From: Arctopsyche grandis
Taxonomy: Eukaryota > Arthropoda > Insecta > Trichoptera > Hydropsychidae
Assembly (NCBI RefSeq): GCF_051622035.1
Contig: NC_135364.1
Coordinates: forward strand, 27,210,501 to 27,274,500
DNA: 64,000 nt
Direction: 5' to 3'
This document shows, in pieces, positions 1 through 50,400 of the stretch; position 1 is the first letter of the stretch; every line of letters begins with the position of its first letter. The notes beneath the pieces were generated by a model, which was not told the origin of the DNA, made no database searches, and worked only from the letters and a program-made list of their open reading frames with translations. Both the position numbers and the translations under genes were made by a program.

Positions 1-501
1 GCGTTTCTAAAATAAAATGAAACATTGAAAAATTAAATCAGGTAACAACAACAATAAATAGCATGCAATTAACTTTTGCAACTGTGAACGTAATCTGCAA
101 TCATTAATGCGATGATTCATTGCAACATGTGGCATTTTATTTACAATTGGAAACAAATCGTTGACCTTCTATTAACAGATGTAGAACTTAGTATAATGAC
201 GAATGACTCACAACTTCACACAATACAATATATTCCCATTTGTTATAACGATATTTTAAAATATGGGTTGTCATATAATGACTTTTGCTCAAATATTTTA
301 TTATTTTGAAATAGCATGTCTTATAAGTTACTAGTTTGTCTGTTGCTTACCATTTATCTAAATAAAATCTATAATATAAATAATTGTACACAAAGTAGGA
401 CACGTAATTTTGGCCCATTATACTTACATATTGCAATTTCATAGAACGAATGTTTTGAATGCATTTCTGCAACTTTAATTGATGATCAGTTGGTAACTTA
501 C

Positions 502-775
502 ATTGTCATGAGGCATCTCTGTAACGGTGGTTTCGGTATAATGTACACATTGATGGCGTCGAATATTTCCTTGGAAATATACTCATCTGGAAACTAATAC
601 TCGGAATTAGGTACGAGAAAGAGACAGCGATATGAGAGTGCGGTGGGAGCGGAAGAGAGAGACGGCTGCTTACTTGGCAAGAGACTTTGGGTCCGGCGAT
701 CGGGTGGAATTCACACAAGAAGATGCATCTGATGGGACCTTCGCGGCCGCAACCCTCGTAGAAGCGAGTCTCCAT
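502..775 (-). CDS. Nprl2: NPRL2 (GATOR1 subunit), 5' two coding exons only
   Basis: Exon 1 is 674-775 (34 codons, phase 0, donor GTAAGC); exon 2 is 502-593 (acceptor TATTAG, 30 codons plus 2 nt, donor GTAAGT). Exon 1 reads MET...GPIRCIFLCEFHPIAGPKVSCQ and exon 2 FPDEYISKEIFDAINVYIIP. This matches the N-terminus of NPRL2, whose human form has IECIFFSEFHPTLGPKI and VPEDFISRELFDTVQVYII at the same places (recalled, not searched). In the family, NPRL2 joins NPRL3 and DEPDC5 in GATOR1, which inhibits Rag GTPases and so TORC1 at the lysosome. The N-terminal longin-like fold begins here. The start ATG is the only one that keeps the conserved block in frame. I found no third exon in bases 1-490, so the gene runs off the window. 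It is divergent from the dynein gene. Confidence 0.85.
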
Positions 776-1066
776 TCAGAGTCTCGTCACCAGCTCAGCC
801 CTCGGTTTCAACTCGCCTGTCGTCGGTCATCGGTCGCCGACCTCCACCACTCGCCGTCACTGTCAACTGTCACTCACCGAATTCTCACTGCGGCTAACCC
901 GAGCTATACAAACTACGACCATACTTCAAACACATGTTTTTGTTTATGTTTTATAATTAACAATCGGTATTTGAAAATATTTTTAACAGTTTTACACTCC
1001 AATATTGATAAATTTGAATATGAAATATCAGTAAAATAAAGTTCAAGGTGTTCACAGGGTCATACA
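776..1066. promoter_or_regulatory. Probable NPRL2 5' UTR and promoter-proximal region
   Basis: This is GC-richer unique sequence just upstream of the NPRL2 start codon; it becomes AT-rich after about 930 and ends at a hAT insertion. No TATA box is evident on the minus strand. The promoter role is inferred from position only. Confidence 0.35.
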
Positions 1067-1345
1067 GTTGCACGCAGTGGCGTAGCCAGGATTTTGTCAA
1101 GGGGGGGATTTTGACAGGAAAAAAGGCAAGATAATTTATATTTAGTTAATATAAAATCACAACATATAAAAATAAGGTAAATACGTAATAAACATATGGT
1201 ATGAAGTTCAAATAAAATAAAAATAATGAATACTTTAAAAAAGTACGAAATTCACAGATCCAATCTTCGCATATTTATCTAATATTTTTTCTGCACTAAC
1301 ATTTTTATCCCTATGAATATCTAATAAAGCAAGTGTAGGCGGGGT

Positions 1346-2110
1346 ACATGTGTGTTGACCGTATCCCGGCCTAACGAAACACTGTTGTGCTAGTTTTATA
1401 AAGTTTTATTGTTTGCCCATGGTTGTACAAAGGTATGGTATTTGTGGGCAAAAGTATGTCGTTCAGCGGTCTCTGGATATGGTAGAGTGTCGCTGGCTCG
1501 GCATTCAGCTATGTTCAGAAGGTCTCTGGATGCGGCAGTGTGTTGCTGGCTCGTTGTTCGGCTATGTTCGGAAGGTCTCTGGATACGGCAGTGTGTTGCT
1601 GGCTCGTCCGGCTGGTTGATCTTCCAAGTCCGCGTAGTGTAGTGGTGGCTGGTCAGGAGCTGTATGTCGACGCTTGCTGCTGTGGGTCGACTGGCGTTGT
1701 TTGGGTTGTACCTCCTTTTATAGTGTTTCTGGAATCGCCTGACCGATGGTGGTGGTTTGTTGATGCGTAAGAAAGGAATGCACTTTTGTCGAGGCGTAGA
1801 ATTTTCTGGAACGATTGATGGAAGTGGTTGTTGATGCGTAAGCGCATGTGGTTGTTGATGCGTGAACGAGGAATGCACTTTTGTCGAGGCGTAGAATTTT
1901 CTGGAATGATTGGCGCTGTTCCGCTCGATGTGGTTTAATGGTGGCGGCGTGTTTCGACCGTTTTGGTTCCACTCGACTGGTAGGGGCGTTCCGCTTGAGT
2001 TTAATATAATGACTGCAGGTGTACGACGTCTGGTTTTCGGGAATGTAGTTTGTTGTTGCGGAATATTCTCGAATGTTTCGATGACGATGACGACGACGAG
2101 ATTCCTACAC
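1346..2110 (-). repeat. GC-richer insertion with internal repeats inside the hAT, possibly an LTR
   Basis: This block separates two hAT transposase pieces and differs from them in composition. It holds an exact direct repeat of about 38 bp at 1774-1811 and 1869-1906, and near-repeats around the phrase GTGTTGCTGGCTCG (about 1480-1610). On the minus strand an AATAAA lies at 1405-1410, about 60 nt before the block's end, as in the R/U5 part of an LTR. I could not fix termini or a target duplication, so LTR identity is only suggested. Confidence 0.4.
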
Positions 2111-2290
2111 AAGTCACAAGCAAACCACATTTCCAACTCTCCAGTTAGAATGCAAGGCCCACAAAATATATCTTGGTTGTAAATTTCCCCCGAAGTCTTT
2201 ATCTTATTTTTTAAAACACTTGATGGTTGAAAGTGTAGAGATATAGCACGACTTGTGATATCATCTATTTCCCTCGTCGAACTTAATCTG

Positions 2291-3276
2291 TACAAATGAC
2301 ATTGTTCAGACTATGTCTGATGATCGGCTTTCGTGGCTTTACGACCCACGATTTGGCCGATACATTTTTGTGCTGGCCACCCTGAGACAGCGGTTGGCAC
2401 ACAAACTGACAGTTGTCAATAGCGGTTTGGCGCTTAAACACCCCGGTGTTTACGGGGCCCACCTCGCCACCGAAATCACCAGCTAGAGGCTGGTGAGGGT
2501 TGTGACGATACTTGGAGACCAGCTCCAGTATCCGTCCGGTGTGCACCAGAGGAAGCTTGGTCTGTCTTCGTCCAGAAGGCAGACAACTGAGCTACGCGTG
2601 GCTAACCTCAAAAGGCACGCGTGGTTACTTTGTTACTCCCCCCCCCCTGTCCCCCCTGCTTGATCTCTGTATATATATATAAAATACAGTCACCATACAA
2701 ACAGAATTACAACCTGTTTTCATTATTATACAATTTCCTCCCTTTTTCCACATCACGCATCCCACGCACATTACGAAGGAGAAAGGGACATAGCAGAGCA
2801 GCCGACATCAGCAGAGACCAGACCACCGACGACGAAGGAAGGCACCTTGAGGAAACCAGCCCCGCCCAAGCTTACCACTAGCTATCTCACAAAACCGACT
2901 TCCGGGGTGCTCTCGAGTTGAACATCCCTGGAGTCTGTACAGACATCATCGCGTCCTCTTCTCGTACACGAAAGTTAGCCGTGGCCGAAATACTTCGTCC
3001 AGCTTACCCATAAAGGCGATTCGACTCGCTCCAGATACGCAATCACGAGTACATGGGAAATCCCAAGGAGCTACGCACCTACGCATCAAACATAGAACAC
3101 AAAGGAAGACCTCGACCCCGTCGGAATCTTCTAGAACGTGATCTCATCAGCCCAGCTACGCGTTGCTCAAGCAACACCTTTATAAACCAGTGCATCGTCC
3201 CCAGATGCCAGTGAGCTTCAGGAATCGACCTAGCTCGTTCCAGTGAATCCTTTACCTACTTCGCTGTACATACAAA
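2291..3276. mobile_element. Probable solo LTR nested in the hAT element
   Basis: The segment 2297-3270 (974 bp) begins TG and ends CA and is flanked by the 6 bp TACAAA at 2291-2296 and 3271-3276. It splits the hAT transposase remnant. Near its middle is a TATATATATATAAAATACAG stretch that could be a promoter. No gag or pol sequence is present, so it looks like a solo LTR. The superfamily cannot be named from this. Confidence 0.6.
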
Positions 3277-3720
3277 TACACCTGTATTAATCAAGTAATA
3301 AAGATCCTTTTCAAAATTCAACTGAATTTCCATAGGCTGGGAAACGGTCCAAAAACCTTCAACTTCCCTATAAAAGCTTTTTCCATCAGGAAGCAAACAT
3401 TGGAAATTTTCAAGTATATGTTTACGTCCTAAAAATCTGTCATGGATTCGGGATAAAAAACTATCCAAAAATAGTACAAACGAGCAATTGCGACAGGAGT
3501 GGGATATTTTGCCGCCGACTGCACTCCGCCAAGGGGGGGGGGGGTCCAGACCCCCTGAACCCCCCCCCCGTCGCTACGCCACTGGTTGCACGTCTTACAT
3601 TAAACGGTGCTAGCCCTCCCTCATCGAAGTGGGATATGCAAATGTCCCAGTTTTTACGTTTTTCGTTATAATTATGTGGTTTTTAAAGCTATACACCCTC
3701 TATTTTTTGTATTGTTAGAA

Positions 3721-3858
3721 TGGCTACGCCCACACTACCGATATCTACACCCGATATTTACGAATTTTTCCATAACCAGTTCCTAAATAGCAACCACAAG
3801 TTGCAATATGGGAAGTGGATATGGAAAATTAAAAAATATCGGTAGTGTGACGTAGCCA
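3721..3858. mobile_element. Snap-back MITE of about 138 bp
   Basis: The left end TGGCTACGCCCACACTACCG is the inverted match of the right end CGGTAGTGTGACGTAGCCA, with two mismatches. The inverted homology continues inward through CGATAT. The whole unit could fold into one hairpin. No coding capacity. A clear target duplication was not seen. Confidence 0.65.
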
Positions 3859-4663
3859 ATGGTGTTAAGGGGCTACAGACGTTCCGAATTATTGGACCGG
3901 CCGTCGGTCCGGCGATCGATGTCGACGCAGGCCGGAACGCGTGTAGGTGAATTCATCGTCAGATTGAAACTTTTTCGGCTGGCCAGACGTCGAACCAAAT
4001 TCTATATTGTCGCCGGACGGTGGATACCCTCTCTCCCAGCCCAGCCCAGCGTGCGTGTTTTGTTTTTTTATTAGATACCTCTATAGAACAGGTGATCGAG
4101 TGAAAGGTTTCTACCGTTTCCCGGCCTATGGAAATTCAGTTGAGTTTGAAAGAGGATCGTTTATTTTTGTTCAATTTGGTACAATGGTTATTGTACGTAC
4201 GAAGAGGTTTCTTCGGAGATGTGATCTAGTTGAACTCTAGAGGCTCACTTTCCCGGTGGAGGTTGCTGCGTTGCTTTATAAACGTTTTGGGTTGAAGTGT
4301 GTCGTGTGCACATATTTTGTTCTTGGTACTCGCGCTGCCCTAGTTATGCTGCGAGCGTGGTTTTATGGGTTCATACGCCTGGATGTAGTTCGTTCGTTTT
4401 TATGGGTTTAGTGTGTTCTTCCTTTGTTTCCCAGACACGTGTATAGAAACACGTGTCGACCTTTTGACGAGGCGAGCGTGTGCCATGCGTTAATGACTTT
4501 CCTGGATATGTGTCGCAGTGACCTGATGAGATCATTTAAGTTGTACTATATGCCTACACCTCATTTTTTACTATTGTTGTTGCTGACCTCGAGAAGGTTT
4601 ATTTGTCATCCGGCTTCCGCTGCTCTGTGTGTCGTTCTTGTGCGAATTTCTTCGACAATTATC
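3859..4663. other. Intergenic stretch, no recognised gene
   Basis: Unique-looking moderately GC-rich sequence with short open frames only. None matched a family I recognise. It may be part of the same inserted element that carries the MADF fragment. Confidence 0.3.
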
Positions 4664-4783
4664 ATGTCGAAGGAAATCTTAGAAGAATTTATCTCTATAT
4701 ATCGAGATTCTCTTTGCCTTTGGCAAATTAAGGCCAAGGAATACCACGACCGTGATAAAAAAAATGCAGCATATAACAAACTG
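4664..4783 (+). pseudogene. MADF-domain fragment
   Basis: From an ATG, 40 codons read MSKEILEEFISIYRDSLCLW and continue to KAKEYHDRDKKNAAYNKL. This is the first half of a MADF (Myb/SANT-like) DNA-binding domain, with the typical L-CLW-K-Y-D-KK-AY-KL spacing. The second half is missing. After codon 40 the frame runs into sequence that is repeated elsewhere in the window (inverted, near 33.4 kb). MADF proteins also occur as the second product of PIF/Harbinger transposons, so this may be transposon debris rather than a host gene fragment. Confidence 0.5.
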
Positions 4784-4900
4784 TGGCGGCTCGCTTATAC
4801 GACATGGTCGAGTTTGGTTGCCTTCCTGCGAGTGGGGACCAACCCGGCTGGGTTCGGAGAGCCGCTACTCACTCTGTCTTCAGCTGTCATATAATAAACA
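4784..4900. repeat. Dispersed repeat, related to inverted copy near 33.4 kb
   Basis: CATGGTCGAGTTTGG followed by CCTGCGAGTGGGGACC here resembles the reverse complement of about 33373-33425, which has CATGGTCGAGTTTGG and CCTGCGAGTTGGGAC. The two copies diverge outside the core. It directly follows the MADF fragment. Confidence 0.5.
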
Positions 4901-5299
4901 CGTGCATTGACATGCCAGTCGTCTCATTCGTTCATCCTCCATAAAACTATTGAATAAATTGAAAGAAATAAAGCCTTTTGCTAATAAAGATGCCGTGGTT
5001 AATAAAGTGAACGATCACTACTGAGAATTGACATTAAAGTCGTACCATCGCACGCATTCCGGAGACGCGGCCGGAGCGTGTTATTTCAGTTCTATCGAAA
5101 GAAAAATTGCACAATTTCTCGCAACGAATTCTGGTCCGATAATCCGGAGCGTCTGTAGTCTGTACATTTGGATGCAAGCCAGTAAGATTCCAATTAGACA
5201 AAGCCGAAACAAAGCGAGTAGGAATTTCACATACCGAATGAGAGAAAGGCAGAGATCACCGAGATCAGAAGAGATATCGATTGATAAAAAAAGTGGAGC

Positions 5300-5408
5300 A
5301 TGGGTGTGGTGAGAATGCGCAATTTGCCGCGGTGACGTCGCCCATCTGACCGGCGGATGAGTCAGTCGGCTGTCAGCTTTGGCTGTAGTCGGACGTCAGA
5401 TATCGGAT
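5300..5408 (+). promoter_or_regulatory. Dynein heavy chain 5' UTR / proximal promoter candidate
   Basis: GC-rich sequence just before the dynein start codon, with an AP-1-like TGAGTCA at 5358-5364 and a CRE-like GTGACGTCG around 5332. No TATA box in the usual position. An upstream ATG at 5357 opens a 107-codon frame that overlaps the dynein start in a different frame, so a transcript starting upstream of it would carry an overlapping uORF. The transcription start itself cannot be placed. Confidence 0.35.
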
Positions 5409-45964
<40,556 letters not shown>

Positions 45965-46108
45965 TATCTTTATGCTTGTTGCTTTTAGAACTAAACAATG
46001 TAAATCTCTTTAAGTGAATCGGATATATTTCAACATATGCGATGTTCCAAGACGTATCATATATATTATTTTTTTAGTAATGTTACTTTTGCTTAGTAAA
46101 TTAATAAA
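45965..46108 (+). terminator. Dynein 3' UTR with polyadenylation signal
   Basis: AATAAA at 46103-46108 lies 139 nt after the stop codon, followed by T-rich sequence. This is the first good signal downstream. Confidence 0.65.
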
Positions 46109-47149
46109 TATATTAATCACTTACAAATTTATTTGATTCATTTTCCTCGTGTATATATATATGTATATAAATAGATAGGATTTTCAAGTAAAACAATGCG
46201 TACGATTAAATTTCATTTTTATTTGCAGAAAATATTTTTTTACACAAGCTTATGTCTTATGTCGCACGTGTAATTTTGAACACTGTGCGTATGATTATTT
46301 AGTTTAAAACCTCAAAATTTAAAAGACAAAAAATATTATACGTACAGTAAGTTTACAATTTAAGAAAAAAATACATTTATTTTAATTTTTTTTAAATTTT
46401 TATCATTAAAAATCCGAAACTAACGATACGGTAAATTTCTCATTTGTTATACACTCTGCTCTCACAAGACGAGAAACGATGATAAAAATCAACTTACACT
46501 ATCTAAAATTTATTTTACGATATATTTATATTCCTATGGCAGAAGGTAAGTAAGTTAGCCATTGTACGGTGAAAAAAAAAAAAATAATATGGTTCACATC
46601 CAGCATGCACCAGTTAAAAACATTCAAGATGCACGGACGCGTCCTGCATTCGTAAAATATACTACATACATATTGGTCAAATGATTTCTTCTTTCTATAT
46701 AATATAATATAAATCAATAACACACCGAGATCCTGCTCGGTACGCCTACTGTGTATTTTTATTATGCATCAGGTCATGAAACAACAAAATAATTAAACGC
46801 GTATGTATGCATAATATATATAGGACACCTAAGTCTTACAATTGAGGTTACGTTTTTTTTTTTTTTTTGAAGTTCTACTCGCTAAGTTTTTTTGTAAATA
46901 ATAATTGAATACATTGTACATATAGATTATTTTTAAATTTTACACACAATCAGTATAAAAGTATAACGAATTATTAGACTAGAATTACTTAATTTATAAA
47001 TAATAAAAATACATATTGCATTCGATTCACGAATCAACAAATTACACGTATTGCTCTCCGGTTTATCGTTTGATTATTTTCTATCGGTACACAAAAATAA
47101 TTTAATAGCGATTGAACGTAAGTACACATTTCATAGCTAATAAGTACAA
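46109..47149. other. AT-rich gap between convergent genes, nothing recognised
   Basis: Low-complexity A/T-rich DNA between the dynein and transporter 3' ends. No gene or element ends seen. Confidence 0.6.
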
Positions 47150-47155
47150 TTTATT
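47150..47155 (-). terminator. Possible polyadenylation signal of the SLC22 gene
   Basis: AATAAA on the minus strand about 250 nt after the transporter stop codon. The intervening TA repeat lies within the presumed 3' UTR. Confidence 0.4.
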
Positions 47156-47226
47156 TGCGAAAAAAAAAATAATTGAAAATACTATTGATTGCTTTCTGAC
47201 TAAAGACTGTATTGGTTTTGCATTCA

Positions 47227-47229
<3 letters not shown>

Positions 47230-47306
<77 letters not shown>

Positions 47307-47320
47307 TATATATTATATAA
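47230..47320. repeat. (TA)n microsatellite
   Basis: About 90 bp of almost perfect TA repeat in the presumed 3' UTR of the transporter gene. Confidence 0.95.
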
Positions 47321-47405
47321 ACTACGTAAAATTTGTCACATGGTCATTGTTTGATATGTAAAGTTGTGTATGTATGTGCGTGATAGATGATATATGTCCG
47401 TCAGA

Positions 47406-50400
47406 CTAACTGGCTTTCGCTTCCGTTATTGTATAAGGGCCGTTGATGACCGTATTCTCTGCCGGTGCTCCAGTACGCCTTAAATACAAATAAATAATTA
47501 GATAAAGACTATTTATATAAATAAAAATTGACCATATATGAATTTGTTTCCGACCATTTATGAATTTATGGACTTAGTTACCGAGCAAAAATCTACTTGT
47601 TATGAATATTCAATACCTTTCTTCGTCATATTTCACACTGGTCAGTGATTTGTTTGCAGTTTCAGGCAACAGTAAGACGCAAAGCCCTCCGAGGACCGCT
47701 ATGATTCCCGTCACGAGCATCGGTTGAACGGTGGCCTGCAGATAAAATTCAAACCAAAGGATTATTTCAAAATACAACAAACGAATACAAAACGACATCA
47801 GAAACAATTACCAATTTCCACAGATACGGTATCAAAATAAGTCCAATGCCGGCCGAGACCTGACTCGCTCCCACGCCCAGATTCCTCATGAGTGTCGGGT
47901 ACAGTTCGGCGGTGAACATGGGCAGCACGCCGTTGGTGGCGCTTATGGCGAACTTGCTCAGCATCACCACGGCGATCTTGATCCACTGCTTGCCGTTGAC
48001 CAAATCCACCACCATCACCATGGCGCACCCGATGCCGGCGACGACCATCGACAAGCATATGGGATACCGACGGCCCATCTTGAGCAAGACGGGGATGCTG
48101 ATCGCTATGGCGGGTATCTCGACGAGACCGGACAGTGCCGAGGTTGTGTGCAGGTCGCCGCCGAAGCTGCTGATGTTGAGGACCAGGCCGTAGTAGGCTA
48201 TCGTGGTGGCGAACCACGCGATGAAAACGCATATGGTTATCTTTCTGGTGGGGCCCCGGAACAGGTCCATCACTCCGGCGGCCTTCTCATTGGTGGTCGA
48301 TTTGCCGTCTGGTTGGAGGATCTTGTCCATAGACGGTGGTAGTTTGCGTTTATTGAAAGCAGCCGCCTCCTTCATGATCTCTTTCACTTCGGCGATGCGA
48401 CCCATGGTAAGCAACCATTGAGGAGACTCGGGCACGACCCACCTGTTTGTTTTGAGTGATTAGTATTTCAAGTATTTCATACTATTTCAATTTTTTTTGA
48501 AACCCCGTCCAAAAAGTATCTACAGTATAAGTTAGAATACCATGAGATGATATGTGAATCAAATTTGAAATCAAAGTAGATTTTGTATAGCTAGCACAAA
48601 CATTCTAATGCATATAGCAGAAAATAGATTTCTAAATTCCTCGGCATTGCTTGGGTGGGTAAAAATTAGAAGAAAAATAAATAATTGAACTTTTTCAGAA
48701 AATTTTACACAAAATTCAGTGAACTCAGCCATGTCAAGAGTGCACAGATTGGGTAATGAGCTGTATATATCTGACTTATTTAATATCAGTAGATGTAAGC
48801 TAAAATTCGATTTATCCAAACATTTTTATAACATGTAGTTTCTTTTTTTTTTTTCCTTTTTTACTAACTTTATTTGTATTGTATTGTATTTTTTTGACCA
48901 TATAATTAAATAAATATTGTTACATCAAATTTTGTAGCTCTACATGTAAATTTTCACTATGGAGAAACAAACAAACATTCATCTTGATATAGTAAAATAA
49001 TCAAATAACAGAGACAATAATTGACAACACTGAGCAACAAAAAAAATTACCAGAGCGTAGACTAACCAATCTTTACTAACTTTGACCCACTGAATTCGAA
49101 TATGATAATGATTTTTATTGGTCAATCAATAGGAAAAACATCTGACTATTGATTCCAATACTCACTTTGATCACAGCAATACTAGATTTTGAGTTAAAGA
49201 CCGCATAAGCCAAAAAACTGTAAAAATCGCGCATTTTTTTAAACGCTCATATCTCGTAAACAATCACCAACCAACAAAAATCATTATCATATTCGAATTC
49301 AGTGGGTCAAAGTTAGTAAAGATGGGTTAGTCACCGCTCTGGTAACTCAAAAACGTGATTTTTTGTTGCTCAGTGTAATTGACAATTATTTTGTACATTA
49401 TAAATATTGTCAAACTAAGAGCGAAGACACACGGATTGGTGGTTTTTTTAGATAGTTTGGCACATGTCAAAAAACGCTAGCACGCCTCATCTATGCTAGA
49501 CCAAAACTCACCGCCTGGAGTGTTTTTGGTGATATATTTTCATTGTGATGACATAGGTTTGACCAGTGATCGATAACGATGATTCCCATATTTGGAGAAA
49601 CGTAGGAGAAACTTGTTGAAATACTAAGATCGTACGAATTAAAAAGGCATGCCGGGTCGTACGATTCCGGGCTTCAATTCATTTCAAACTTGTAAAAGAA
49701 AAAAATTGTACTGTGATTTCTCAAGTCAGTACATTTCCGATTTCAAATATTTATTTACATATAAACGAAAACACTTTAATGCAGATAGATTGGAATCTAT
49801 TCCATGTGAAAAAGTTTCAGATTAGATTATATGTACATCCACAGATTCGAAAGAATTTCCAAATATCCAATTCATAAAATAATCTTCAAACTAATACCTA
49901 CTTGGATTATTCTATGACATACATATGTATGTACCTACCTACATAAATTCTTCAGTGACTATTGTACCACTGTACATAAGCATCCACCATGATTTATCTC
50001 AGTCGTTTACACTATAGTGCATGGAACCGTATACTTTTAACAGACAGCGATTCAGCATGAACGATTGCACAACCTTGGATAATCGCACTTAACATATTCA
50101 ATACTTGTAAGTAACAACCGAACGATGCTGTAACTGCTGTTCGAGTGCCAATTTTAGCTCATGACTCGTCTTTACACTCGATTTATATCTTTTGGATAAC
50201 GTTAAGTGGAAATGAATACATAGTAGAAGTGAATACATCATTTGATGCTTGATCAACTGTTAATCAGTCTATTGATCGTGGGTTGAAATCTCGACCGTCT
50301 CTTCCGCGGGTTTTCCGATTTTATCTGACAATAATTGTTGGGACAGTTCCATACAAAATTGACACTATCACCCACCAAAATCACAATCCATCCTCATTTT

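Larger units (their letters stand above)
1235..3468 (-). pseudogene. Broken hAT transposase remnants
   Basis: Three minus-strand pieces look like one transposase in order. First, 3256-3468 contains DSFLSRIHDRFLGRKHILEN, a segment typical of ZMYM-like hAT transposases. Second, about 2115-2290 contains STREIDDITSRAISLHFQ and ELEMWFACD. Third, 1235-1345 ends in LALLDIHRDKN...ILDKYAKIGSVNF and a stop; LALL-NIHR is the usual hAT C-terminal dimerisation motif. The pieces are separated by inserted DNA, and the reading frame does not stay open across the joins. No intact DDE catalytic set could be followed. Family assignment is from recalled motif similarity. Confidence 0.6.
1067..3592. mobile_element. 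hAT-superfamily DNA transposon with exact 8-bp target-site duplication
   Basis: The element proper is 1075-3584. It opens with CAGTGGCGTAGCCAGGA and closes with GTCGCTACGCCACTG, an inverted match. It is flanked by the same 8 bp, GTTGCACG, at 1067-1074 and 3585-3592. An 8-bp duplication with CAGTG-type ends is the hAT hallmark. Subterminal G/C homopolymers face each other near both ends. Minus-strand fragments inside resemble hAT transposase. At least one later element (solo LTR 2297-3270) lies inside, so the copy is dead and not recent. Confidence 0.85.

Noticed and set aside
632..1039. 135-codon plus-strand open frame
   Set aside because: It is antisense to NPRL2 exon 1 and its upstream region and resembles no protein family; a shadow frame.
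1346..2110. Firm call of a second LTR inside the hAT element
   Set aside because: An AATAAA and internal repeats are suggestive, but no TG...CA ends with matching flanks could be found.
47798..48232. Arg/His-rich minus-strand frame and plus-strand frames over SLC22 exon 3
   Set aside because: Alternative frames of a well-supported transporter exon.
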